Part shown: one piece after another, positions 8,780 through 17,150 of the stretch
Layout of the letters: every line of letters begins with the position of its first letter
Position numbering within the stretch: the first letter of the stretch is position 1
Origin: JBHJOF01 sp050330055
GTDB taxonomy: Bacteria > Pseudomonadota > Alphaproteobacteria > Kiloniellales > JAKSDN01
DNA: 30,457 bases
Direction: 5' to 3'
NCBI GenBank assembly: GCA_050330055.1
Contig: JBHJOF010000092.1
Location: 1-30,457 of the forward strand
Notes under the pieces: generated by a model
What the model saw: the letters and a program-made list of their open reading frames with translations, nothing else
What the model was told of the DNA's origin: nothing
Database searches by the model: none
Position numbers and translations under genes: made by a program

Positions 8780-9730
8780 ATGCCGGCAGCCCGGCGATCG
8801 GCCACAGTGGCCGCGCCCAACACGCAGCACGCGCTGCAGATCTGGGCCTGGGCCAAGATCAACCTCTATCTGCACGTGGTCGGCCGACGCGCCGACGGTT
8901 ATCACGAGCTCGACAGCCTGATCGTCTTCGCCGGTGTCGGCGACCGCTTGCGCTTCGCCGCGGCCGATGCGCTGTCGCTCACCATCGAGGGACCCTTCGG
9001 CAGCGGCCTGGCGGCGGACGAGAGCAACCTGGTGTTGCGCGCGGCCCACGCCCTGCGGGACAGCCAGTCGATCGAGGACGGCGCCCGTCTCGCTCTCGAC
9101 AAGCGCCTGCCGCTGGCCTCGGGCATCGGCGGCGGCTCTGCCGACGCCGCGGCGACGCTGATCGGCCTTGCGCGCCTGTGGAGGATCGCGCCCGGCGAGG
9201 CGGCGCTGTCGCTGCTGGCCGCGCGTCTCGGTGCCGACGTGCCGGTCTGCCTCTTTGGCCGGCCGGCCTTCATCGGCGGCATCGGCGAGGTCATCGAGCG
9301 GGCGCCGCCGCTGCCGCCGGCGTGGCTGCTGCTGGTCAATCCCGGGGTCGAGCTCGCCACGCCCGCGGTGTTCAAGCGGCGCCAAGGCGCTTTCTCGCAG
9401 ACGGCACGCTGGCGCGCGGTCGACCGCGACGCCGCCGCGCTGGCCGAACGGCTGGCAGAGACGCGCAACGACCTGGAGGCGTCGGCGCGGAGCCTGGTCC
9501 CGGAGATCGGCGAGGTGCTGTCGGCCATAGGACGGCAGCCGGGCTGCCTGCTGGCCCGCCTGTCGGGCAGCGGTGCCACCTGCTTCGGCCTCTTCGCGGA
9601 ACAGTCCGCGGCGCAGGCGGCGGCCGCGTCGCTGGCCGCGGCGCAGCCCGAGTGGTGGAGCGCAGCGGCGCCCTTGCTGCACGGCCGGCTCGACCGTCCC
9701 TGGTGGGGCGATGGGGCGAGCGACGCCTAG
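8780..9730 (+). CDS. ispE: 4-diphosphocytidyl-2-C-methyl-D-erythritol kinase
   Basis: This 316-residue GHMP kinase phosphorylates CDP-methylerythritol in the non-mevalonate isoprenoid pathway, which feeds ubiquinone and hopanoid synthesis. Substrate-binding AKINLYLHVVGRRADGYHE spans residues 25-43. The glycine-rich ATP loop LASGIGGGSADAAATL is at 112-127, with Asp122 in the active-site position. The third GHMP motif, LSGSGATCFGLF, lies near residue 268. About 20 residues precede the first conserved motif, slightly longer than usual, so a later start is possible but none is better placed. The stop codon lies in the CTAG palindrome shared with the convergent gene. Confidence 0.96.
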   Translation: MPAARRSATVAAPNTQHALQIWAWAKINLYLHVVGRRADGYHELDSLIVFAGVGDRLRFAAADALSLTIEGPFGSGLAADESNLVLRAAHALRDSQSIEDGARLALDKRLPLASGIGGGSADAAATLIGLARLWRIAPGEAALSLLAARLGADVPVCLFGRPAFIGGIGEVIERAPPLPPAWLLLVNPGVELATPAVFKRRQGAFSQTARWRAVDRDAAALAERLAETRNDLEASARSLVPEIGEVLSAIGRQPGCLLARLSGSGATCFGLFAEQSAAQAAAASLAAAQPEWWSAAAPLLHGRLDRPWWGDGASDA

Positions 9731-10725
9731 CTGCCGTCCCCCTGAAAGCCGGCGACCTCGCGCAGGGCGGCGAGGAGCTCCTCGGAGGGCTCGCCGTCGA
9801 CCGGCAAGCCAACCATATCCTGGAACTGGCTGATCGCTTCCCGGGTCCTTTCGTCCACGATGCCATCGACTGAGCCGGGATCGAGCTTGAAACGAGCCAG
9901 CAGTTCCTCCATCTCGAATATCTGCGACAGCGACAGCGCCGGCGGTTCGGGCAGCTCGACTTCCTCGGTTTGCGCCTGCTGATCCTCCGCAGGTGTCGCA
10001 TCGTCAGGCGTTTCCAGGCGACCGGTCACCGTCGCGATCACGTCCTGCAAACTGCCTTGCGCCTGCGCCAGCCTTTGCGTGATTTTCTGCTCGAGGTTCT
10101 GCCCCGGCCCCTGCCAGACCCAGTAGCCGACGGCGGCGACCAGCGCGACGACCAGGACCACGAGCCAGGTCAGGCCGGAGCCGGAGCGCTCGGTCGGCTC
10201 CGAAGAGGCGGCACTGCGCTCGACGCTGGTCGAGATCGCCTGTGGCGGGATCGGCCGCCCAGAGTCCGCTGGGGAGTTTACTCCCGCGACAGTCTTGTCC
10301 TCCGCTTTCTTGCCGGGTGCTTTCTTGTCGGACGTTTTCTGGTTGGATGCCTTCGCGGGCGGCGAGGCCGTCGCAGCGCCGGGCGCTGCGGCAACCGCAC
10401 CGGACTTCGCCTTGGCCTTGCGCTTGACGCTCTTGCGCTGGGCCGGCTTCTTGCGCTTCTTGACGGAGGCAGCCTCAGCGCCTGCTTGCGCAGGAGGACT
10501 CGCGGCGGAGTTCGCAGACGAACTCTGGGCCTCGGGCGGGCTTGATGACCCGGACGGACTCGGCTTGGCGTCCTCGACCGGCTTGGCTGGACCCGGCTTG
10601 GCCTCTGACGCCTTGGCATCCCGCCCGGCAGGCCGGGCCGGGCCAGGCGTGGTCCCGCCCTTGCTGTCGTCCGCGTCGCCGCTCATGTCCGGCTTGCCTC
10701 CTGCTCCCAGCAAAGAGTCAAGCAC
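9727..10725 (-). CDS. Membrane-anchored protein with C-terminal peptidoglycan-binding-like domain
   Basis: This 332-residue protein has three parts. The first is a long Ala/Pro/Lys/Ser-rich disordered N-terminus with a basic cluster (KKRKKPAQRKSVKRKAKAK, about 89-107). The second is one transmembrane helix at 184-205 (LTWLVVLVVALVAAVGYWVW). The third is a C-terminal PG_binding_1-like fold at about 266-326 (SVDGIVDERTREAISQFQDMVGLPVDG). The likely topology puts the disordered region in the cytoplasm and the domain in the periplasm. GTG 10725 has AGGAGG five bases upstream; ATG 10686 also has an AGGAGG about ten bases upstream, so two start sites are possible. The substrate is inferred, and no enzyme motif is seen. 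The gene converges on ispE and overlaps it by four bases. Confidence 0.75.
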   Translation of the reverse strand: MLDSLLGAGGKPDMSGDADDSKGGTTPGPARPAGRDAKASEAKPGPAKPVEDAKPSPSGSSSPPEAQSSSANSAASPPAQAGAEAASVKKRKKPAQRKSVKRKAKAKSGAVAAAPGAATASPPAKASNQKTSDKKAPGKKAEDKTVAGVNSPADSGRPIPPQAISTSVERSAASSEPTERSGSGLTWLVVLVVALVAAVGYWVWQGPGQNLEQKITQRLAQAQGSLQDVIATVTGRLETPDDATPAEDQQAQTEEVELPEPPALSLSQIFEMEELLARFKLDPGSVDGIVDERTREAISQFQDMVGLPVDGEPSEELLAALREVAGFQGDGS

Positions 10726-10902
10726 AAGCGCCTCCTATACGGCAACGACTGTTGCGCCGCCGTCGCAGAACCGCGGCAGTTCAAGCTGCAAGCCTGCCGC
10801 GGCGGTCTTTCGCGCGCCGCGCAGTTGGGCTAGCGTGACGCCGCCGCCGCCCGCACGAGGCGGCACTATTGCAAGGTTGCCATTGCTCGGGCGCCCGCCA
10901 GG

Positions 10903-11544
10903 ATGAGTCACAACACCTGGATCCACCGTATTGCGCGTGTCGCCGTGCGGCCTTTGGTCCAGTCCGACATCACGCCCAATCAGGTCACCACCCTGCGCCT
11001 CGGCGCCGGGATCGCGGCGGCCGGCGCCTTCGCACTGGGCAACGGAACGGCGCTCGCCTGGGGCGCCGGCATCTTCGTGGTCTCCATGGTGCTCGACCGC
11101 GCCGACGGCGAGCTGGCGCGGCTCAGCGGCAAGACGAGTGCCTGGGGCCACAAGTACGATCTGGTGAGCGATGCGGTGTGCAACGCCCTGGCCTTCGTCG
11201 GCCTCGGCATCGGCCTGCGCGACAGCTCGCTCGGCCTCTGGGCGCTGCCGATGGGATTGGACGCCGGGCTGGCCATTGCGCTGATTCTCTGGTTGATCAT
11301 CAAGATGGAGCGCGCCGGCGGCGAGCGCGCCGGCGAGCTGCCCGGCCTGGCCGGCTTCGATGCCGACGACGCGATGCTGCTGGTGCCCTTGGCGATATGG
11401 CTCGGGCTTGCCCAGGGCCTGCTGATCGCGGCTGCTGTCGGAGCGCCGCTGTTCGCGTTGCTGATGTACCTGTGGCTCAGGCGGCGCCCGGCAGGCGACA
11501 GGAAGGCAAGCGCCTCCAAACGGGCAAAGACGCGCCGCGACTAG
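10903..11544 (+). CDS. CDP-alcohol phosphatidyltransferase (complete active-site motif)
   Basis: This 213-residue integral membrane enzyme transfers a phosphatidyl (or similar) group from a CDP-linked donor to an alcohol, releasing CMP. The full family signature D-x2-D-G-x2-A-R-x8-G-x3-D-x3-D is present: Asp65, Asp68, Gly69, Ala72, Arg73, Gly82, Asp86 and Asp90. At least four hydrophobic helices surround it, and a basic tail ends the protein. The specific acceptor (glycerol phosphate, inositol phosphate, serine or another alcohol) is not evident. It converges on a paralogue with only three bases between the stop codons. The gene begins 177 bases from the divergent upstream gene. Confidence 0.88.
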   Translation: MSHNTWIHRIARVAVRPLVQSDITPNQVTTLRLGAGIAAAGAFALGNGTALAWGAGIFVVSMVLDRADGELARLSGKTSAWGHKYDLVSDAVCNALAFVGLGIGLRDSSLGLWALPMGLDAGLAIALILWLIIKMERAGGERAGELPGLAGFDADDAMLLVPLAIWLGLAQGLLIAAAVGAPLFALLMYLWLRRRPAGDRKASASKRAKTRRD

Positions 11545-11547
11545 AGG

Positions 11548-12183
11548 CTAGCCGGCGCTGCCGGCGCGCGACAGGCGCGCCCGCATCAGGCTCCAGAAGG
11601 TCCAGAGGCAGTAGACGCCGGCGCCCAGGCCGGCGGCGACGAAGAAGGGCTCGATCAGGCCGAGCCAGGTGATCGGCGCCAGGAGATAGATGCCGTCCTC
11701 CAGCTCGGAGCCGGCAAAGAATGGATAGCCGACCGCCTCGCCGTCCTGCAGCGCCTGCTGCCGGTCGAGATCGATGTTGAGCAGCATGGCGATGACCGCC
11801 GAGGCGGCGCCGAGCCCGCCGATCAGGAGCGCCCAGTGCTCGAGCGGGCCCTTCGACAAGCCGATGCCCAGGCCGAGGAACAGCGCCGCATAGCTGGCGC
11901 CGCCGGCCAGGTAGTCGAGGTAATAGCCGAGCCGCGAGCCGCGTCCGGTCAGGCGCGCCAGCTCGCCGTCGAGGTGGTCCATGAAGCGCGCCAGCACGAA
12001 AAGCCCGGCGCCCCAGGCCATGCGCCCGGTCTCGCCGCTGGCCAGCAGCCAGGCGGCGACCAGCGCCAGGGCCAGGGTTGTTACGGTGATCTGGTTCGGA
12101 GTTAGCGCCGTGCGGGCCAGGGGCCGCAAGATCAAGCGCGCCAGCCGCTGGTCGTAGGGGCTCGGTTTCGGGCTGTCCTGCAT
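11548..12183 (-). CDS. CDP-alcohol phosphatidyltransferase paralogue with altered active site
   Basis: This 211-residue membrane protein is a clear paralogue of its convergent neighbour; both share TPNQ[IV]T, AWGAG[LI]FV and DGELARL[TS]G. Six of the seven key positions are kept: Asp69, Asp72, Gly73, Ala76, Arg77, Gly86 and Asp90. The final Asp, proposed in the family to be the general base, is Gly94 (codon GGC). Either the protein is a non-catalytic partner or it uses another residue. Several hydrophobic segments make it an inner-membrane protein. It is divergent from hpnN, with 113 bases between the two starts holding the likely promoters. The altered residue was read directly from the bases. 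Confidence 0.85.
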   Translation of the reverse strand: MQDSPKPSPYDQRLARLILRPLARTALTPNQITVTTLALALVAAWLLASGETGRMAWGAGLFVLARFMDHLDGELARLTGRGSRLGYYLDYLAGGASYAALFLGLGIGLSKGPLEHWALLIGGLGAASAVIAMLLNIDLDRQQALQDGEAVGYPFFAGSELEDGIYLLAPITWLGLIEPFFVAAGLGAGVYCLWTFWSLMRARLSRAGSAG

Positions 12184-12296
12184 GAACCTGCTCGCTTGGC
12201 GGCCAAACGCTGGCCTCCGGCCACGGCCGTTGTCAAGACGGCCAAGGGAACGTTATAAGCCGCCGCGCATGCTCAGCAATATGGTGCTAGGACATC

Positions 12297-14915
12297 TTGA
12301 ACCGCGGCGATGACCGAGCCGGCGCCCGGCTGCTGATCGGATGGACTGGTCTGGCGCGCCGCTTCGCGCTGGCAGTGGTCCTCTTGGCCCTGGTGGCGAG
12401 CGCGGCGGGCGTGCGCTACAGCGTCAGCGAGATCGGCATCAACACCTCGACCGACGACATGCTGTCGGAGGATCTGCCGTTCCGGCAGAACGACCAGGCG
12501 CTCGACGACGCCTTCCCGCAATCGATCAACACGCTCTCGGTGGTGGTCGAGGGAGAGACCAGCGATTTGGCCGAGGACGCGGCGGTCAGGCTCGCCGAGC
12601 GGCTCGGCCAGATGCCCGAGCGCTTCCACAGCGTGTTCTACCCCGAGAATCATCCCTTTTTCCGGCAGAATGGCCTGCTCTACCTGGACCTGGAGAGTCT
12701 GCAGGACCTGGCCGACCGGCTGGCCGAGGCGCAGCCCCTGCTGGCCTCGCTGAACGAAGACCCCTCGCTGCGCGGCCTGGCCGCGGTGCTGAGGCTGGCG
12801 CTGGAGGAAGCGGACGGCGAGCTGGACGCCGCCGTCGCGCCGGCGCTGAAGAAGATCGCCGCCACGGTCGAGCGGGTCGCCAACGGCGAGCCCGCCCGGC
12901 TGTCCTGGCGCGCCCTGTTGACCGGCGAGGACAAACCCGGCGCCAATGATCGGCGCCACTTCGTGGTGGTCCAGCCGGTCCTGGATTTCGGCTCGCTCGA
13001 GCCGGCCGCCCAGGCTGTCGAAGCAATCAAGCGGGCGGCGCGGGAGCTCGCGCTGACCGCGGACAACGGCGTGCGCGTGCGGGTCACCGGCTCGCCGGCC
13101 ATGCTCGACGACGAGCTGCGCAGCGTGCGCGACGGCATGGGGCTGGTTGGCCTGCTGTCGCTGATCTTCGTCGTTCTCCTGCTGGCCATTGGGCTGCGCT
13201 CGCCGCGTCTCGTCGCGGCAACGATCCTGACCCTGATCGCCGGCCTGATCTGGACCGCGAGCTTCGCGACCGCGGCGATCGGCGAATTGAACCTGATCTC
13301 GGTCGCCTTCGCGGTGCTGTTCATCGGCCTCAGCGTCGACTTCGGCATCCATTTCTCGCTGCGCTACAAGGAGGCGATCGACGCCGGCAGCCCGCACGCG
13401 GCGGCACTGACCGAGGCGGCGAGCGGCGTCGGTGGCGCGCTCACGCTGTCGGCGGTGACCGCGGCGATCGGTTTCCTCTCCTTCCTACCGACCTCCTATC
13501 GCGGCGTCTCCGAGCTCGGCCTGATCTCCGGCGTCGGCATGTTCATCGCGCTCTTTGCCAACCTGACGCTGCTGCCGGCGCTGCTTACCCTGATGCCGCT
13601 CAAGCCCGGGCGGCCGATTGGCAACGGCCTGGCCGAGCGCCTGCAGACTGCGGTGCAGCGGAACCACAGGGCGATCCTGATCGGTGCCGTCGTACTGGGG
13701 TTGGCATCGACGGCGGCTTTGCCCTTTGCCTGGTTCGATGACGATCCCCTGAACCTGCGCGATCCCGATTCGGAGTCGGTGGCCACCCTGCTCGACCTCC
13801 TGGACGATCCCAGGGTGCAGCCCTATGACGCCGCCGTGCTGGCCGACAGCCTGACCGACGCGGACGCGACCGCTGCGCGGCTGCGCCAGCTTCCCGAGGT
13901 CGAGAGCGCGAGCACGCTGAGCGACCTGGTGCCGGAGCAGCAGGACGAGAAGCTGGCGGTGATCGACGAGATGAACCTCTTCCTGACGCCGCTCTTCATG
14001 CCCCAGCAGCCGGCGCCGCCGCCGGAGCCGGCGGAGCAGCGCCAGGCCCTGAGCAGTCTGCAGCAGGCGCTGCAGCAGACTGGCGGCAGCCTGGCCGAGG
14101 ATGCCGGCCGCCTGGCTGCGGCGCTCAACAGGTTGCCCGAAGACGCTAAGACTCTCGAGCGCCTGCAAGACGCGCTGCTCGGCGATCTGCCACGGCGCCT
14201 CGACTTCCTCGCCGAGGCGCTCGGCGCGGAGCCGGTGGCATTGGACGACCTGCCCGACGCGCTGCGCGACCGCCGCCTGGCGGCGGACGGGCGGGCGACC
14301 GTCGAGGTGGTGCCGGCGGAGGACCTGCGCGACATCGCCGCGCGGCGCCAGTTCGTCGAGGCCGTACAGGACATTGTGCCGGGCGTGACCGGCGCGCCGG
14401 TCATCATCACCGAGGCCGGCCGTGCAGTGATGGACTCGTTCCGCGAGGCGGCGCTGCTGGCCCTCGCGCTGATCGTGCTGCTGCTGCTGATCGTGCTGCG
14501 CAGCCTGCGCGACACGGCGATGATCCTGAGCCCGCTGCTGCTCGCCACGCTCTTGACCGTGGCCGGCACCGTGGTGCTGCAGCAGCCCTTCAACTTCGCC
14601 AACGTCATCGTGCTGCCGCTGCTGTTCGGGCTCGGCGTCGCCTTCGGCATCCAGATCGTGCTGCGCGGGCGCAGCGCCGGCGCCGGCGAGCTGATGCGCA
14701 GCTCAACGCCGCGCGCCGTGGTGTTCAGCGCGCTGACCACCATGGGCTCGTTCGGCGCCCTGGCGCTGTCGAGTCACCGCGGCACCGCCAGCATGGGGCA
14801 GCTCTTGACCCTGGCCATCACAATCACGATGCTGTGCACCCTGATCGTGTTGCCGGCGCTGCTGACGGTGGCGACGCGGCGCCAGGCCAGCTCGGGAGCT
14901 TCCGAGGGCCCGTAA
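12297..14915 (+). CDS. hpnN: Hopanoid-associated RND/MMPL-family transporter
   Basis: This 872-residue inner-membrane transporter resembles HpnN, which is reported to move hopanoids from the inner to the outer membrane. The layout is RND-type: one TM helix (about 22-40), a periplasmic loop, a five-helix bundle (about 275-435), a second long periplasmic loop, and a second bundle (about 715-860). The conserved RND stretch GLSVDFGIHFSLRYKEA is in the first bundle and GLGVAFGIQIVLRGR is the equivalent in the second. The start is TTG at 12297, with AGGA four bases upstream. No ATG gives the same frame nearby. It is followed 109 bases later by an hpnL-like gene on the same strand. Confidence 0.88.
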   Translation: MNRGDDRAGARLLIGWTGLARRFALAVVLLALVASAAGVRYSVSEIGINTSTDDMLSEDLPFRQNDQALDDAFPQSINTLSVVVEGETSDLAEDAAVRLAERLGQMPERFHSVFYPENHPFFRQNGLLYLDLESLQDLADRLAEAQPLLASLNEDPSLRGLAAVLRLALEEADGELDAAVAPALKKIAATVERVANGEPARLSWRALLTGEDKPGANDRRHFVVVQPVLDFGSLEPAAQAVEAIKRAARELALTADNGVRVRVTGSPAMLDDELRSVRDGMGLVGLLSLIFVVLLLAIGLRSPRLVAATILTLIAGLIWTASFATAAIGELNLISVAFAVLFIGLSVDFGIHFSLRYKEAIDAGSPHAAALTEAASGVGGALTLSAVTAAIGFLSFLPTSYRGVSELGLISGVGMFIALFANLTLLPALLTLMPLKPGRPIGNGLAERLQTAVQRNHRAILIGAVVLGLASTAALPFAWFDDDPLNLRDPDSESVATLLDLLDDPRVQPYDAAVLADSLTDADATAARLRQLPEVESASTLSDLVPEQQDEKLAVIDEMNLFLTPLFMPQQPAPPPEPAEQRQALSSLQQALQQTGGSLAEDAGRLAAALNRLPEDAKTLERLQDALLGDLPRRLDFLAEALGAEPVALDDLPDALRDRRLAADGRATVEVVPAEDLRDIAARRQFVEAVQDIVPGVTGAPVIITEAGRAVMDSFREAALLALALIVLLLLIVLRSLRDTAMILSPLLLATLLTVAGTVVLQQPFNFANVIVLPLLFGLGVAFGIQIVLRGRSAGAGELMRSSTPRAVVFSALTTMGSFGALALSSHRGTASMGQLLTLAITITMLCTLIVLPALLTVATRRQASSGASEGP

Positions 14916-15024
14916 AGGCGCCCGGGCTGAGGCCAAGGGGCGGCCGCGGGAACCACTGGCTGGCCCCCGACTGATGCCTTGGGGGCGGGCCGTTTTGCCA
15001 AGACAAACACGAGGTTTGCCGGCC

Positions 15025-16095
15025 GTGACCTGGCTGCGCCTTGCGATGCTGCTCCTCGGCCTGGGCCTGTTCGCCTGGGTGCTGCAGGCGAGCGACCTCG
15101 CCCAGGTCGGCGGCGCGCTCGCCAAGCTCGGTCTGGCCGGTGCCGCGGCCGTGGCCGCCATCTATCTCCTGGCCTTCGTCGTCGACACGCTGTCCTGGCA
15201 GCTGGCGCTGCCCATAACGACCGGGCGCACGACGGGAGCGGCCGCCGGGACCGGCCTGCGCTGGCTCTACCGGCTGTGGAAGGTGCGCATGGTCGGCGAG
15301 GCGTTCAACGTGGCGCTGCCGACCACGGTCGGCGGCGAGCCGGTCAAGGCGGTGCTGTTGAAGCGCCACTACGGCGTCCCGTTCAACCAGAGCGGCGCCT
15401 CGCTGGTGATCGCCAAGACCGTCAACCTGCTGGCGCTGGTCGGCTTCGCGCTGATCGGCCTGATCGCCATGCTGGCCGTCGACGTCCTGTCGCACGCCCA
15501 CGACGTGGTCGCGGTCGCCGGCCTGGCGGCGCTCGCCCTCGGCAGCTTCGGCTTCTTCGCCGTGCAGCGCTGGCGCGTGGCGAGCCAGCTGGCGCACCTG
15601 CTGGCGCGCTGGCGCCAGGCGCGGCGGCTCGAGGCCGTGCTCGAGCAGATAGACGCCGTCGAGGGGCATTTCCACGAGTTCTACGTGCGTCGCCCGGGCC
15701 GCTTCGCGGCCGCCCTGGCGCTGGCCTTCCTCAACTGGTGCCTGGGCGCCGCCGAGCTGTGGCTGATCATGGCGCTGCTCGGCCACCCGCAGAGCTGGGG
15801 CGAGGCCTGGATGCTGGCGGCGCTGATCGAGCTGGTGCGCGCCGGCACCTTCTTCATCCCGGCCAGCCTGGGGGCCACCGAGCTCGCCTTCGTGCTGATC
15901 GTCGAGGCGCTGAGCGGCCAGGCGGCGCTCGGCCTGGCGGTCAGCCTGGTGCGGCGCGCCCGCGAGATCCTGTGGATCGCCTGGGGCCTGTCACTGGGCT
16001 GGTCTTTCTCGGCCCTGCGCGCCGCGACGGACGCGCGCCCGGCCGCCGTCAGCCCGGCCACGGCAGAGGTCCCGGCGGCGAAGCAGGACCGTTGA
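15025..16095 (+). CDS. hpnL: Lysylphosphatidylglycerol-synthase-TM family membrane protein, HpnL-like
   Basis: This 356-residue multi-spanning membrane protein has about seven to eight hydrophobic helices. It carries the family (UPF0104/LPG_synthase_TM) landmarks LPTTVGGEPVKAVLLKR in the first half and FFIPASLGATELAFVLIVEAL in the second. HpnL, the hopanoid-cluster member of this family, usually lies beside hpnN, as here. I use GTG 15025, with GAGG about ten bases upstream; longer in-frame starts begin in a region without a ribosome site. It is probably a lipid flippase-like partner of the HpnN pathway. The HpnL name rests largely on context, and another UPF0104 function is possible. Confidence 0.78.
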   Translation: MTWLRLAMLLLGLGLFAWVLQASDLAQVGGALAKLGLAGAAAVAAIYLLAFVVDTLSWQLALPITTGRTTGAAAGTGLRWLYRLWKVRMVGEAFNVALPTTVGGEPVKAVLLKRHYGVPFNQSGASLVIAKTVNLLALVGFALIGLIAMLAVDVLSHAHDVVAVAGLAALALGSFGFFAVQRWRVASQLAHLLARWRQARRLEAVLEQIDAVEGHFHEFYVRRPGRFAAALALAFLNWCLGAAELWLIMALLGHPQSWGEAWMLAALIELVRAGTFFIPASLGATELAFVLIVEALSGQAALGLAVSLVRRAREILWIAWGLSLGWSFSALRAATDARPAAVSPATAEVPAAKQDR

Positions 16096-16096
16096 G

Positions 16097-16117
16097 CCCC
16101 GGCCCGAGCGGCCGGGG
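16097..16117 (+). terminator. Strong hairpin after hpnL, possible terminator
   Basis: A perfect 8-bp stem (CCCCGGCC / GGCCGGGG) with a five-base loop starts two bases after the hpnL stop codon. No run of T follows, so it is not a classical intrinsic terminator. It may stabilise the mRNA 3' end or act with Rho. Confidence 0.4.
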
Positions 16118-16212
16118 AGCCGGCATTGCCGGGCGCCATTGCCGGTTGGCGGTCGGATGGCTATCTTGCGGGCGATCTCCACCGGACAGCAGGGCCTCGC
16201 GGCCCGCGCTCT

Positions 16213-16286
16213 TGGGGCGTAGCCAAGCGGTAAGGCAGCGGGTTTTGGTCCCGCGATCCCAGGTTCGAATCCTGGCGCCCCAGCCA
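16213..16286 (+). tRNA. tRNA-Gln (anticodon UUG)
   Basis: The full cloverleaf can be drawn. The acceptor stem is TGGGGCG with CGCCCCA, followed by discriminator G and an encoded CCA (16284-16286). The anticodon stem is GCGGG/CCCGC around loop TTTTGGT, giving anticodon TTG at 16245-16247. The T arm is CCAGG-TTCGAAT-CCTGG. It reads glutamine CAA (and CAG by wobble). A lower-GC accessory region starts immediately downstream, as often seen at tRNA integration sites. Confidence 0.97.
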
Positions 16287-16513
16287 CTCGCCGAATTTTC
16301 CTTCTTTTCAACATGTTGCCTGATTCAAGAACAATGAGTTGCAATAACTGGTAATTGTGCATCTTTGAAATCTCAGGGATTTCGGTTCGAATATCGGTTG
16401 GGGTCTGCGCCAGGCCATATGGGAAACGGAAGCTCAGGCGCTGAAGAACGCGCACCAAGCCGAGGCTTCAAGCTATTGATTCAATATCAGTTTTGAAGAT
16501 CGTGGTTGCAAGG

Positions 16514-16547
16514 CCCCAATTTGGGGGCTATCCTACCCAAAATGGGT
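16514..16547 (+). promoter_or_regulatory. Tandem palindromic operator at the start of the wHTH-MNT gene
   Basis: Two 13-base palindromes share the core CCCAAWWTGGG: CCCCAATTTGGGG at 16514-16526 and ACCCAAAATGGGT at 16535-16547. Their centres (16520 and 16541) are 21 bases apart, two helical turns, so dimers would bind on the same DNA face. The second palindrome contains the ATG start. The protein made from this gene carries an N-terminal winged helix, so autorepression is the simplest reading. No clear ribosome site precedes the ATG, so leaderless translation is possible. Confidence 0.6.
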
Positions 16548-17150
16548 GACACAACAACAAAGGACCAAAGCCTCTCTAGCGCCCTGTTCTCCGGCGTGCA
16601 ACGACGCGTCCTGGCACTGATCTTCGGACATCCCGAGCGCAGCTTCTACGCATCGGAGATTGTCCGAAAGGTCGAGTCCGGGACGGGCGCCGTCGAACGA
16701 GAACTGTCGCGCCTGCAACGCAGCGGGCTTGTCAACGTCGAACGCATCGGCAACCAGAAGCATTACCGCGCCAACCGCGAGTCGCCAGTCTTCCACGAAC
16801 TATACAGTCTCGTCTTGAAGACGGTGGGGCTGACTGAGCCGCTCAAGCGCTTCCTCGAGCCCTATGTGGACAAGATCAAAGTCGCCTTCGTATATGGCTC
16901 CATTGCCAAGGGTACCGACACTGCGCGAAGCGACGTTGATTTGATGATCATTGGCGAGAACATGTCCTACAAGGACCTCTACGAGGGGCTGCTAAAGGCC
17001 GAACAGGTCATCGGGCGCCCGGTGAATCCGAACGTCCTGTCGTTGAAGGATTGGCGCCGCAAGCTTGCGCAAAAGGATTCCTTCGTCGGGAGGATCAGCT
17101 CACAGCCGAAGATTTTCATTCTTGGCTCGGAAAGCGACCTGGAGCCATGA
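16542..17150 (+). CDS. Winged-helix / MNT nucleotidyltransferase protein (antitoxin-like)
   Basis: This 202-residue protein joins two domains. Residues about 10-85 are a winged helix of the ArsR/MarR type (RRVLALIFGHPERSFYASEI, then the recognition-helix region TGAVERELSRLQRSGLV and a wing). Residues about 105-190 are a minimal nucleotidyltransferase with an exact GS-x10-D-x-D motif (Gly119-Ser120, Asp131, Asp133). MNT proteins paired with HEPN proteins form toxin-antitoxin modules in which MNT AMPylates the HEPN partner; the gene pair here fits that layout. The start is ATG 16542, inside the downstream operator half; a TTG at 16506 has no support. It overlaps the HEPN gene by ATGA. The fused DNA-binding domain suggests it also represses its own operon. 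Confidence 0.85.
   Translation: MGDTTTKDQSLSSALFSGVQRRVLALIFGHPERSFYASEIVRKVESGTGAVERELSRLQRSGLVNVERIGNQKHYRANRESPVFHELYSLVLKTVGLTEPLKRFLEPYVDKIKVAFVYGSIAKGTDTARSDVDLMIIGENMSYKDLYEGLLKAEQVIGRPVNPNVLSLKDWRRKLAQKDSFVGRISSQPKIFILGSESDLEP

Noticed and set aside
16384..16392. GGTTCGAAT copy matching the T-loop of the tRNA, possible att site
   Set aside because: Nine bases only, no matching flanks, and no integrase seen.
16506..16541. TTG 16506 as start of the wHTH-MNT protein
   Set aside because: No ribosome site, the extra 12 residues are unlike the family, and the stretch is the operator region.
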